Source: Qiania dongpingensis
GTDB taxonomy: Bacteria; Bacillota; Clostridia; Lachnospirales; Lachnospiraceae
Reading direction: 5' to 3'
DNA length: 64,000 nucleotides
Assembly: GCF_014337195.1 (NCBI RefSeq)
Contig: NZ_CP060634.1
Coordinates: 1,054,001 to 1,118,000 of the forward strand
A program made the position numbers and the translations under genes. Under the pieces are notes generated by a model that saw nothing but the letters and a program-made list of their open reading frames with translations, had not been told where the DNA came from and made no database searches. Below, piece by piece: positions 34,705-43,142 of this stretch. The stretch's first letter is position 1; every line of letters begins with the position of its first letter.

Positions 34705-34744
34705 GCAAGCAGCGGCACTCCTGCTTAGGAATACCGCCGCTTGC
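34705..34744. other. Hairpin near the right end of the element
   Basis: GCAAGC-A-GCGG (34705-34715) can pair with CCGC-C-GCTTGC (34734-34744). It lies upstream of merR and could be a terminator or a recombination-related fold. No gene is seen between 34569 and 34871. Confidence 0.35.
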
Positions 34745-34787
34745 ATTTTCGTCTATTAAAACTCGTCACATCAAGGTTCTTTCAAAA

Positions 34788-34808
34788 ATGGTGTAGTAGT
34801 GGTGTAGT
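34788..34808 (+). repeat. Two tandem 10-bp repeats, probable integrase arm sites (right end)
   Basis: TGGTGTAGTA at 34788-34797 and 34799-34808, the same unit and orientation as the three repeats next to the integrase stop at the left end. Confidence 0.55.
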
Positions 34809-34871
34809 AAACGCCTTTATCTGCCACAGAACCATTGATTTTACAGGCTTTTTCGGGACTTTTCAAGATAC

Positions 34872-34902
34872 TGCCGTGGCAGACGAATCGTATTTTTATC
34901 AT
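34872..34902 (-). repeat. Right attachment site of the integrated element
   Basis: Direct repeat of 23912-23942 (27 of 31 bases). Read on the minus strand it encodes a second, 20-residue phosphatase-like start (MIKIRFVCHGSILKKSRKSL, stop at 34840), a decoy left by integration. Sequence to the right should be the original upstream flank of the phosphatase; 34903-35023 shows no gene. Confidence 0.8.
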
Positions 34903-35023
34903 GTTCGCTTAACTCCTTATATCTTTGATTTTCCTTGATTTCATGGGCTTTTTACAACCTTGTATATTTTTCTGTTTTAGCAAAAGCCAGTATAAGTCAG
35001 CATGTTTTACCACTCAAAGTTTA

Positions 35024-36001
35024 CTACTTTATATTTACAATCCCTCTGCACTTTGGATATCTGGAGCAACCATAAAACTCATTTCCTGCATTTGCTCCTT
35101 TTGTAGCTTTTCTTTTTACCATATGTGCGCCGCATCTGGGGCATATAATCGTATTGTCTGAGTCAGTTCCTTTTGTAACCACAGTATTCTCTGGAATTAC
35201 TTCTGCTGGTTCTTCTGTTACAGCTTCAACTTTATTATCTGATTGTTCAACATTGACCAGACTTTCATACTTCGCAAAATAATTCTTTGGATTCTCCTGA
35301 TGTTTTCCCAGAAACCATCTAGCAATTTCTTCCATGTGTTTTTCGCCGTTATCTTCAGCGCCACGTTCATTATTAACTCGCTTAATATATGTAATAAGTT
35401 GATCGGCGCGAATGATCTTGTCCTTCACTTCTTTTTTGGCATACCGTGAATTGAGAACCGTCTGTGGATTCGCCAATACAACCACGCTGCGGTAGTTTTG
35501 CTCGAAGTACCTTTCAAATAGGGTCTTTGTGACGATATTGCTTTTTGATTCACCTCGAACTGCCTTGATTACTTCCATATGGCGCTGATTCTGTGTGATT
35601 GGCGAGTAAATTCCCTCTTTTACATATCGATTGCCATATTTCATCGTACGAATAAAATCCCCAGCAGAATTCACTTCGATATCACCATATAAATTCTTAC
35701 ATTCAAGAACAAAACATCTCTTACGAGTAATGATCAAATAATCAATCTGTGCCGTGTATTCTCCATGTACAAGATATAGATCATGCAAAATAAACATCGG
35801 CATATGGCTGTTCTTAAGTTCAAATGCAATGCGATCCTCTCCTGCTTTTCCGGCCTGCAGGCATCGTATATCTTGTTGTATTTGTTTTTGTATATCTTCT
35901 GGAGCCTTTTCCAGCAAAGACTGTAACAGCTCGATTTCTTCAGCCGCATTGCTAGACTCCTTTAAAAATACTGGTTCCTTGTATTTATCAAATATTCCCA
36001 T
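35024..36001 (-). CDS. NERD nuclease-related domain protein with C-terminal zinc finger
   Basis: A 325-residue protein. The NERD domain (about 45-150) has GEDRIAFELKNS, DYLIITRKRCFVLECKNLYGDIEVN (in part), carrying the D...ExK-type residues of a restriction-like fold. The C-terminus (about 285-325) is a topoisomerase-type zinc finger, CPRCGAHMVKRK then FYGCSRYPKCRG. ATG 36001 (MGIFDKYKEP) has GAGG 8 bases upstream; an ATG eight codons earlier lacks one. It is the last gene of an AT-rich three-gene run with a NUDIX protein and a PLD-helicase, and probably the nuclease or DNA-binding part of a defence cassette. Confidence 0.88.
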   Translation of the reverse strand: MGIFDKYKEPVFLKESSNAAEEIELLQSLLEKAPEDIQKQIQQDIRCLQAGKAGEDRIAFELKNSHMPMFILHDLYLVHGEYTAQIDYLIITRKRCFVLECKNLYGDIEVNSAGDFIRTMKYGNRYVKEGIYSPITQNQRHMEVIKAVRGESKSNIVTKTLFERYFEQNYRSVVVLANPQTVLNSRYAKKEVKDKIIRADQLITYIKRVNNERGAEDNGEKHMEEIARWFLGKHQENPKNYFAKYESLVNVEQSDNKVEAVTEEPAEVIPENTVVTKGTDSDNTIICPRCGAHMVKRKATKGANAGNEFYGCSRYPKCRGIVNIK

Positions 36002-36111
36002 ATGATTTTTCCTCAGCTTTGCCATAAACTTTTGTAATTAAATCTTCAATCACAATTTTTAATAGCCAGTTCATATCTGTCCCATATCACAAAAGAGAAT
36101 CTATCATCACA

Positions 36112-36498
36112 CTACATCTTTTCTTTTATTTTCTCAATCAGTTCAAGATCTGCCGGCAGCCAATTCACACTATTCAATTCCTCTTTTGAAAGCCACCTTG
36201 AAGCTTCGTGTTCCTTTAATACTAAATCACCAGAAATAATTTCAGCCCAATAACATTCCATTGACAAATGAAACGTCGGATAATCATATTCAACACAATC
36301 TATTTTTTTTCCTACTGAAATTTTTGTATCAAGCTCTTCTTGAATTTCCCGGACCAGTGCACATTCTGGCGTCTCTCCTATCTCGACCTTGCCTCCCGGA
36401 AACTCCCATCCATCTTTAAAATCACCATAGCCTCTTTGAGTTGCAAATATCTTTTTATTATCCTGTATGACTGCCGCTACCACTTTTACTGTCTTCAT
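36112..36498 (-). CDS. NUDIX hydrolase, MutT-like
   Basis: A 128-residue NUDIX enzyme, likely a (deoxy)nucleoside triphosphate pyrophosphohydrolase. The Nudix box is complete: GGKVEIGETPECALVREIQEEL (residues about 35-56), preceded by WEFPGG. The protein is close in length to MutT. ATG 36498 has AAGGA upstream. It lies 26 bp after the helicase gene and 86 bp before NERD. NUDIX proteins next to DUF3427 helicases recur in bacterial genomes, suggesting a nucleotide-signal or damage-control role rather than housekeeping MutT. Confidence 0.92.
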   Translation of the reverse strand: MKTVKVVAAVIQDNKKIFATQRGYGDFKDGWEFPGGKVEIGETPECALVREIQEELDTKISVGKKIDCVEYDYPTFHLSMECYWAEIISGDLVLKEHEASRWLSKEELNSVNWLPADLELIEKIKEKM

Positions 36499-36524
36499 AG
36501 TCTGTTCCTTCCCCTAAATGTCTT

Positions 36525-39506
36525 CTATCCAATAATATATTGGTAAATATCGTCTCTCACCGGAGTGTCCAACGTCCATTCAATTTCAACTGCTGTTTTT
36601 GTTGTATTAATCATGCAAACCTCTTCAGCATTTCCAGATGCATACATACGTCCTAGATAATAGAATTCCTTCGAAATCTTATCATCCTTGTTTTTCCGGA
36701 CAAACAAATGTACATCAATCCCCCTATCTTTTGCATGCAATAAGTTTTGCACGTCATCTGAATCCATTGTTCTGCCGGATTTAGATATGCCAATTAATGT
36801 ATTCGCATTTATAAAATGATCTTCATATTTTGTACTTTCACTGATGTCATCTGATTTATCATAATTTATAAATACCGGAAATGTCTTAGTCTTTTTATCA
36901 TATTTATATCCTCCAATGTTTAAAGGTACTTCATTACTTTCCCAATTCAGAATACGGCATACATCCTCGTATGTATATTTTTGATACAATACAAAATCCG
37001 TATCCTGATACTTCTTGCTAAAATTCCTATTATATCTGGAGATACCAAAATCAACTAATTCCTCAACAATATCATAAAAATCTTGATTTCTCAGCATTTC
37101 ACTAAAGCTATCAGAAATCCCATACTCTGACCCTTCTTTCTTAATAAATATACAAGATGCATATGTCTTTTTGCCGGAACCGGTTGAAAATTCATTAGTC
37201 ATGATATTTATAACATTTTTTTGAATACTTCTGTCCATGCCGATTCCATAGTCTTTCCGAAGACTCTTTTCTAATAACCCTAGGATTCCATGTTGATATT
37301 TTAAAAGACGCCTCAGCAATTCCAATTCATAAATCCGTTTACCTGATGCCAACTTTTTTGATATAAATTCTACTATTCTTTCTTCTTTTTCCGATAAACG
37401 TATGGTATACTCTTTTTCATATTTTACCAAAAACCTATAATATGAACCAAGGCTGTTATTATCAAAAACACGGCATATATCCATCTCTCCATATTTATCA
37501 AAATCTTTTAGAGCAGGAATTTTTCCTAGCTTATATTTCAAATAAGTATAATTTTCTTTTATCAGTTTTATATCGCTGAAATTTGCGGAATCTATCGCAG
37601 AAAATATTTGTTTACGGCTGATTTCATCAAAGTGTATCGTCGATACACCTGGAATCACTCGATCTCCTTCCATAACATATTTTCGAATATTATCTTTGTT
37701 ATAGCTGCGGTCACCAGAAAGAGCAATCGGAATCAAGAAATTGTTTTTATAATTGCCGATAAAATCCAAAATGACAACAAAGTCTTTGTTTTTTGCCTTT
37801 CTAAGCCCTCTTCCCAGCTGCTGTACAAACACGATCGCAGATTGCGTGGGCCGAAGCATAATAACTTGATTAACTTCAGGTATATCAACACCTTCTGAAA
37901 AAATATCCACTGTAAATATGTAGTCCAAATAATCAGACGTTGGCATCATTTCTTTTGTAACACTCTGCACAAGACGTTCTATAACATTTTCTCTTCTTGC
38001 CTCATTATCTTCTCCAGTCAAAACCTCCGTTCGAAATCCTCGCTCATTAAATTTTTGAGAAAGCACCTTTGCCTCTTCTCTACGGCTGCAAAAAATCAAA
38101 CCTTTAACACGTTCTCCGCTATAGCCATAATACTGTGCTTGTTCGATTATATAATTTACTCTGTCGTCACTTACCAAACGGTTAAAGCTGCGAAGTCCGG
38201 CAAAGGAATCCTCATCTCCGATAATCTCTCCATCAATGCTTAAATCTGTAATGCCAAAATAATGGAATGGACAAAGCAGGTCTTCCTCCAACGCTTGCTG
38301 CAATCGTATTTCATATGCAATGTTATGATCAAATATTTCATAAACATCAAACCGTTTAGTTTCTGGACTTGCTGTCATACCCAGCCAAAAATCTGGTTGA
38401 AAATAATTCATGATTTTTTGATAACTGCCCGCTCCAGAATGATGCGCTTCATCTAAGCAGATGACGGAAAATGCATCTTTGGGAAACTCATTTAGTATAT
38501 TGTCTTTACTCATCATCTGCATAGTTGCAAAAATCAAATCTGATTCCTTTATATTTTTAATATTTCCAGAAGTATTTCCGGAAAGTAGTGCGTATCTATA
38601 GGCAGAACCATTAATACGTCGGTCACCAAATACTCTATGATAGCTGTCCAAAGCTTGTTTTGCAATTTGTTCTCTATGTACAAGAAACAATACCTTTCTC
38701 GGATTCATTTCCCGTAATGCAAAAGCCGAAGCATAAGTCTTACCAGTTCCTGTGGCAGATATCAGAAGTGCTTTATGCTCTTTTTTATCAATCAACTCTT
38801 TAATATTTTTCACAAATGCAATCTGCATAGCATTGGGCTGCAACTTATATTGCTCGAGAGAAACAGGAAATGCCTCCATTGCGATCTTTTTCTGCTTTTT
38901 GATCAATTCATATCTAATACGATAGCTTTCAATAAAATCATCATAACCCAAGCAGTGCTGGTCATTCCATAATAAATGGAACTCCCGCAGAATATCGCCT
39001 ATCACTTCTCCCGACTCATACCCAACAAGCTTTGTATTCCACTCACGATTTATTTTCAGAGCACCTGCGGTCATATTGGCACTTCCAACAATTATTCGAT
39101 ATATTTCTTCCTTTTTGAAAATATATCCTTTTGTATGGAAGCCATCCTTATCTTCATTGCAGCAAAACATTTTCAATTCTATATTAGGCAAGGAACTTAG
39201 TTTATCCAGAGCCGCTGGGTCATTAAAGGCCAAATAATCCGTTGTAAGAATTTTTCCTTTAATTCCTTTTAGATTCAGTTCTTTGAATATCTGTAACAAA
39301 GGAGTTATTCCGCCCAGAGTAATAAACGCGACGCTAATAAAGAATTCTTCGCAATCACGAAGCTCTTGTTCAATAGAAGATATTACTCTCTTCCCTTGCC
39401 TGTAATCATTCGACACAAACTCCGGACGATAAGCAAGATTAGAATTGATGTTCTGGTTTAAAAATGCAGTTTCTAATCCACTCCGTAATTCACAAATATG
39501 TTTCAT
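36525..39506 (-). CDS. PLD-like / DEAD-box helicase / DUF3427 protein
   Basis: A 993-residue protein. Residues about 30-190 form a phospholipase-D-like domain with one HxK motif (FHTKGYIFKKEE... IVGSANMTAGALK). A superfamily 2 helicase follows: ALLISATGTGKTYAS (Walker A, about 241-255), ICLDEAHHSGAGS (DEAH), GMTASPE, and motif VI VQQLGRGLRKAKN. The C-terminal 250 residues match DUF3427 (NWESNEVPLNIGGYKYDKKTKTFPVF in part). The PLD domain may cut nucleic acid that the helicase moves. It heads the three-gene cassette, with AAGGAG before ATG 39506, and its low G+C points to acquisition. Similar proteins are enriched in defence islands; the role here is inferred. Confidence 0.92.
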   Translation of the reverse strand: MKHICELRSGLETAFLNQNINSNLAYRPEFVSNDYRQGKRVISSIEQELRDCEEFFISVAFITLGGITPLLQIFKELNLKGIKGKILTTDYLAFNDPAALDKLSSLPNIELKMFCCNEDKDGFHTKGYIFKKEEIYRIIVGSANMTAGALKINREWNTKLVGYESGEVIGDILREFHLLWNDQHCLGYDDFIESYRIRYELIKKQKKIAMEAFPVSLEQYKLQPNAMQIAFVKNIKELIDKKEHKALLISATGTGKTYASAFALREMNPRKVLFLVHREQIAKQALDSYHRVFGDRRINGSAYRYALLSGNTSGNIKNIKESDLIFATMQMMSKDNILNEFPKDAFSVICLDEAHHSGAGSYQKIMNYFQPDFWLGMTASPETKRFDVYEIFDHNIAYEIRLQQALEEDLLCPFHYFGITDLSIDGEIIGDEDSFAGLRSFNRLVSDDRVNYIIEQAQYYGYSGERVKGLIFCSRREEAKVLSQKFNERGFRTEVLTGEDNEARRENVIERLVQSVTKEMMPTSDYLDYIFTVDIFSEGVDIPEVNQVIMLRPTQSAIVFVQQLGRGLRKAKNKDFVVILDFIGNYKNNFLIPIALSGDRSYNKDNIRKYVMEGDRVIPGVSTIHFDEISRKQIFSAIDSANFSDIKLIKENYTYLKYKLGKIPALKDFDKYGEMDICRVFDNNSLGSYYRFLVKYEKEYTIRLSEKEERIVEFISKKLASGKRIYELELLRRLLKYQHGILGLLEKSLRKDYGIGMDRSIQKNVINIMTNEFSTGSGKKTYASCIFIKKEGSEYGISDSFSEMLRNQDFYDIVEELVDFGISRYNRNFSKKYQDTDFVLYQKYTYEDVCRILNWESNEVPLNIGGYKYDKKTKTFPVFINYDKSDDISESTKYEDHFINANTLIGISKSGRTMDSDDVQNLLHAKDRGIDVHLFVRKNKDDKISKEFYYLGRMYASGNAEEVCMINTTKTAVEIEWTLDTPVRDDIYQYIIG

Positions 39507-39663
39507 ATCGCTGCTCCTTCATCTGCGTGTATAGTTATTATCTTTTATCGCAATACATCTATGTAATCTGTGCTCACTTCTATATTTTAGTATACCTTTT
39601 TATCAAAGCAACAGCAACGAAATTAAAATAATATCTCTTTTCAACATACACCCCCGAACATCT

Positions 39664-39695
39664 CAGAGCGCTCCGGCTTAAGCCGGAGCGCTCTG
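39664..39695. other. 32-bp perfect palindrome between the helicase and pdxA genes
   Basis: CAGAGCGCTCCGGCTT (39664-39679) is followed directly by its exact complement (39680-39695), with no loop. No T-run follows on either strand. It lies 49 bp past the pdxA stop (minus strand), so it may act as a terminator, or as a protein-binding or cruciform site. Confidence 0.6.
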
Positions 39696-39744
39696 CAGTA
39701 AACAAAATATCAAGCCTATAAAACAGCGGTTAATACTACACCCT

Positions 39745-40788
39745 TCATTCTGTCAATGGGAATCTTTTATTTGCCATCTGTACGGCGACCGCGATGGCTT
39801 CCACCAGGCTTTCTTCATTGGCGCGCCCTTCGCCCGCTTTTCCAAAGGCTGTCCCGTGATCGACAGAAGTCCTTATGATGGGAAGCCCAATGGTGGAATT
39901 GACTCCCGACATGGCCGTATAGCGATTGTTCTCGTAGTCCATCTGAAAACCGGACAGCTTAAGAGGGATATGACCCTGGTCATGGTACATCGCCACCACT
40001 ACATCATACTGGCCGGCCATGGCCTTTACAAACACCGTATCCGGCGGCACAGGACCGTCTGCGCGGATCCCCTCCTTCCGGCACTTTTCAATGGCCGGAA
40101 TAATGGACTTTTCCTCCTCATCGCCAAAAAGTCCATTCTCTGAACTGTGAGCGTTTAATCCGGCGACCGCGATCCGCGGCTGCTCGATTCCAAGCTGCTC
40201 CATGGCGTCCTTCGCCAGATAAATTGCATGCTCCACCTTTTCCGGGTGCTCCCGGATCATATCACAGGCATCCCTCATAGAAATATGTGTCGTCACATGA
40301 ATCACCCGCAGTTTTTTAGAGGTCAGCAGCATGCCGTAGGTACCCGTACCGGTATATTCCGCAAAAATCTCCGTATGGCCGGAATAATGATGGCCTGCCA
40401 AGTTAATGGCTTCTTTATTTATCGGTCCGGTCACCACCGCGTGGCTTCTCCCCTCCATGGCGAGTTCAATGCCTTTTAAAACGTACTGAAAAGATGCCTC
40501 ACCTGAGCTTTTGCATACGGTTTTGTAAGTCCAGTCTCCTTTCTTCAAAAGGTTCAGGTTGATAAAGTCGATGGTTCCAAATTCTCCTGCTGCTTCCTCC
40601 GGCGCTTTGATCTCCCGGAGCTTTAAAGCGCTGTTTGTATACCCCAGGGCCTCCTCCAGGGGGATCCTGTCCCCGATCACGACCGGGATGCAGCTGTCAT
40701 AAACCTTCTTGTCGGAAAGAGCCTTGACCGCAATTTCCGGGCCGATCCCCGCCGCATCGCCCATAGTTATGGTAATAATATGCTTCAT
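39745..40788 (-). CDS. pdxA: PdxA-family dehydrogenase (PdxA2-like, sugar-acid phosphate)
   Basis: A 347-residue PdxA-family NAD-dependent oxidative decarboxylase. Family segments are TMGDAAGIGPEIAVKAL, GPINKEAINLAGHHYSGHTEIFAEYTG (in part), VAGLNAHSSENGLFGDEE and the metal-site MYHDQGHIPLKL. In vitamin B6 synthesis PdxA oxidises 4-phosphohydroxythreonine. Beside a DUF1537 kinase the family instead oxidises four-carbon acid sugar phosphates (threonate or erythronate 4-phosphate) to dihydroxyacetone phosphate, so the PdxA2 role is preferred. ATG 40788 (MKHIITITMGD) has GGGAG in front. It is the last gene of the ten-gene operon. Confidence 0.9.
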   Translation of the reverse strand: MKHIITITMGDAAGIGPEIAVKALSDKKVYDSCIPVVIGDRIPLEEALGYTNSALKLREIKAPEEAAGEFGTIDFINLNLLKKGDWTYKTVCKSSGEASFQYVLKGIELAMEGRSHAVVTGPINKEAINLAGHHYSGHTEIFAEYTGTGTYGMLLTSKKLRVIHVTTHISMRDACDMIREHPEKVEHAIYLAKDAMEQLGIEQPRIAVAGLNAHSSENGLFGDEEEKSIIPAIEKCRKEGIRADGPVPPDTVFVKAMAGQYDVVVAMYHDQGHIPLKLSGFQMDYENNRYTAMSGVNSTIGLPIIRTSVDHGTAFGKAGEGRANEESLVEAIAVAVQMANKRFPLTE

Positions 40789-40802
40789 ACTCCCGCCCTT
40801 TC

Positions 40803-41159
40803 TCAAGCCTCGTCATAGGTCAGGACCATCGCCAGATACTTAAGCGATTCTGTCCCTTTATTGTCAATACGGTGAGTCTGACCTGAAATCGTAATTGCTG
40901 TGTCGCCGGCTTTCATCTCCTTTTGCACACCATTGTCATAGTAAATGGCGTTTCCGGAAAGAATATAGACAAATTCTTCTTCTCCCTCGTGTTTATGTTC
41001 ACCGACTGTACAGCCTGGTTCCAGCGTAAGTACCGACATCAGCCGTGCATGGCCCCTATATTCACCCTTTTCAAAAAGAGGAGTTACCATTGCCGTTCCC
41101 TCCCCTCCCAACATGTTCGGCCGGGGTGAAGAAATCAGTTTTTCCTTATATCTAACCAT
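40803..41159 (-). CDS. Small cupin-domain protein
   Basis: A 118-residue single-domain cupin. Motif 1 is VGEHKHEGEEEFVYILSG (His-x-His and Glu ligands) and motif 2 is GDTAITISGQTHRIDN. It probably binds a divalent metal and acts as an isomerase, lyase or sugar-acid-binding helper. ATG 41159 is preferred because AGGAGG sits 4 bases upstream; the longer frame to 41213 overlaps the amidohydrolase gene. It is between the amidohydrolase and PdxA genes in the sugar-acid operon. Confidence 0.85.
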   Translation of the reverse strand: MVRYKEKLISSPRPNMLGGEGTAMVTPLFEKGEYRGHARLMSVLTLEPGCTVGEHKHEGEEEFVYILSGNAIYYDNGVQKEMKAGDTAITISGQTHRIDNKGTESLKYLAMVLTYDEA

Positions 41160-41172
41160 AAAGCCTCCTGTT

Positions 41173-42093
41173 TCAAAGCCCGTATACAAGCTTCGCCGTA
41201 TTGTAATAAACATTTTCCAGATCTTTTTCCTTTAATCCGGAATAATCCGCAATATAATTTTTCAGCACTTCATAAGGTAAAACGGAAGCCGTTATCGGCA
41301 GATCGCTCCCCCACATGATCCGCTCTGAGCCTATCCGTTCACACGCTGCATTGAGGTAAAAAATTGCATCCCGATAAGGCGGCCCCTGGAGACAATTTGT
41401 AACAACAGAAGCCAAGGTAACATAAATATTGGAATGAGAAGATATCTTATCCAGATATCTTTCCACATAATTTCTCTCGCCTTTGCCTGCACAGAACATA
41501 TGCTCGATCACGATTTTTATATTAGAATATTTCTCTGCGAGTTTTACAATGGAATCCAGCTGAAAGCTGGGGGACTTCCTGTCACCGATATCCAGGCTGA
41601 TCACAAGTCCCCGCTCCTGCGCATATTTCCAGACTTCTTTCATCTGAGGGCCGTCTATCTTAAACTCACTATGATATCCCATAAAACCGCCCAGAGAACT
41701 CATCTCAAATTTTAATCCTTTACAGCCGCATTCCTCGATCAGCCGATGCATAATCTCCTCCGCATCAAGGCAATACGGGTCGAAAGACCCCATTGCCGCA
41801 AATCGCCCCGGATATTTTTCAACCGCTTCCACAGAATACTCATTTTGCAGGCCATATAAACTCCCCTGAAGCAAAACTGCTTTTTCAACTCCATTCGCGT
41901 CCATTCGCCGCAATAGTTCTTCATAGGAAAAGCTGCTCTCTCCCCATCCTTCCGGAATTATCCGCAGCTCCTCTCCGTTCGCCCACCTTCCTTTCCCTTT
42001 GCCGATAGGCCTCAGCTCTCCTCGGTATCCTATTCCCTTTAACTGCTCAATTACATGTACATGGGCATCTATCGCCCGAAATCTTTCCTTCAT
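41173..42093 (-). CDS. Amidohydrolase-family (Amidohydro_2) metal-dependent hydrolase
   Basis: A 306-residue TIM-barrel hydrolase. The metal ligands are seen in AIDAHVHVIEQ (HxH), KIVIEHMF and the late MWGSDLPIT Asp. Members hydrolyse lactones or decarboxylate aromatic acids; within a sugar-acid operon a lactonase role is reasonable (inference). ATG 42093 has GGGAGG 6 bases upstream. An ATG two codons earlier overlaps the permease stop as ATGA. It is cotranscribed between the ABC permease and the cupin gene. Confidence 0.87.
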   Translation of the reverse strand: MKERFRAIDAHVHVIEQLKGIGYRGELRPIGKGKGRWANGEELRIIPEGWGESSFSYEELLRRMDANGVEKAVLLQGSLYGLQNEYSVEAVEKYPGRFAAMGSFDPYCLDAEEIMHRLIEECGCKGLKFEMSSLGGFMGYHSEFKIDGPQMKEVWKYAQERGLVISLDIGDRKSPSFQLDSIVKLAEKYSNIKIVIEHMFCAGKGERNYVERYLDKISSHSNIYVTLASVVTNCLQGPPYRDAIFYLNAACERIGSERIMWGSDLPITASVLPYEVLKNYIADYSGLKEKDLENVYYNTAKLVYGL

Positions 42094-42095
42094 TT

Positions 42096-43115
42096 TCATC
42101 CTCCCTGCCGGCTTTCCCGGATTGAACGGTCTTTAAGCCTTTTGGATTTGCTGATTCTGTTTTTAGCAGCGGTTAAAGAGACCGCTACTGCCAGGACCAA
42201 GGTTGCCCCGTTAAACAGAGGTTCCACCCAGTATGCGGCTCCCATCTGCTGGAGGCCGGAGATCACAGTTGCAAGAAGCAGCGTTGCACAAACGGAGCCC
42301 CACACATTGACCTTGCCGACCTTGAAACAAACCGCGCCTAAAAGTGCTCCCGCATTAGCACTCATCAGATAATCCGGCCCTACCGAGGTCTGTCCCACTC
42401 GCATCATCGCACCCAGCATAATCCCGGCCAGCGATGTAATAAATCCAGAGATTACATAAGCATAAGTAATATACCGTTTCGGATCAATTCCCGACAGATC
42501 TGCCGCCTTTTTATTGGCCCCAATAAAATATAGGAATCTTCCAAACGGCAGATATTCCATTACTATAAAGATAACAATGGCAACGACGAGTACAATCAGA
42601 ATAAGTGTAGGAACATTGCCCAGATTACTGGCAATGTTCATGAACGCCTTTGGCAGATCTCCAACTACCTGTCTGCCTCCCGTATAGAGGAAAGAGATGC
42701 CATAGATTACTTCTCCCATGCCAAGCGTTGTAATAAAGTCGCTTACGCCTACTCTTGATACCAGAAGTCCGTTTATAAGACCGATGAAGCAGCCGATCGC
42801 CATAACGGCCAGGCAGGCCAGCGGCCAGGACAGCCCCTGGTTGACCTGAAGTCCAACCACCAAAATATGCATCAGACCCACCTGGTAACCCACGGAGAGA
42901 TTATAATTATTGGTAGCGATCGTGACCAGAACAGCCAGCGTCAGCATTATAATCACCGATTGGTTATTCAACATGGATTTAATATTAAACCAGGTTGGAA
43001 ACGATTTTGGCAGAAGCAGTGAGAAAATACAGAATACAATTACCAGAATAAGCGGCAGATTATACTTTGCGAATACATTTGAGACACCGCTTAAAAATTT
43101 TCCCTTCGATTTCAT
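42096..43115 (-). CDS. Sugar ABC transporter permease (RbsC-type)
   Basis: A 339-residue inner-membrane permease of the ribose/xylose type (BPD_transp_2), with about ten membrane segments. Family signatures are NLSVGYQVGLM near residue 70 (the usual DLSVG motif), GVSDFITTLGM and FGRFLYFIGANKKAADLSGI (EAA-like loop region). ATG 43115 is used because TGGAGG lies 7 bases upstream; the frame's earlier ATG at 43139 is inside the intergenic gap. It forms one importer with the ATPase and lipoprotein encoded just upstream. Confidence 0.92.
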   Translation of the reverse strand: MKSKGKFLSGVSNVFAKYNLPLILVIVFCIFSLLLPKSFPTWFNIKSMLNNQSVIIMLTLAVLVTIATNNYNLSVGYQVGLMHILVVGLQVNQGLSWPLACLAVMAIGCFIGLINGLLVSRVGVSDFITTLGMGEVIYGISFLYTGGRQVVGDLPKAFMNIASNLGNVPTLILIVLVVAIVIFIVMEYLPFGRFLYFIGANKKAADLSGIDPKRYITYAYVISGFITSLAGIMLGAMMRVGQTSVGPDYLMSANAGALLGAVCFKVGKVNVWGSVCATLLLATVISGLQQMGAAYWVEPLFNGATLVLAVAVSLTAAKNRISKSKRLKDRSIRESRQGG

Positions 43116-43142
43116 AGAACACGCCTCCATAAATAGCATATA

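Larger units (their letters stand above)
23912..34902. mobile_element. Integrative mobilizable element, about 11 kb, inserted in a tyrosine phosphatase gene
   Basis: Bounded by direct 31-bp repeats that correspond to the phosphatase start codon region. Inside, in order: tyrosine integrase, Xis-like protein, Toprim/RepA-like replication protein, MobA/MobL relaxase, DUF3847 protein, oriT-like site, small HTH proteins, a DUF6076-like protein, a winged-helix regulator, MATE pump and MerR regulator. No type IV secretion genes are present, so it should be mobilizable rather than self-transmissible. The 10-bp repeat TGGTGTAGTA occurs near both ends, a likely arm-site for the integrase. Confidence 0.85.

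Noticed and set aside
39590..39615. Possible further attachment-site copy (TTTTTATCA) beyond the helicase gene
   Set aside because: Only about nine bases match the attachment repeat, in an AT-rich stretch, so there is no support for a larger nested element that includes the defence cassette.
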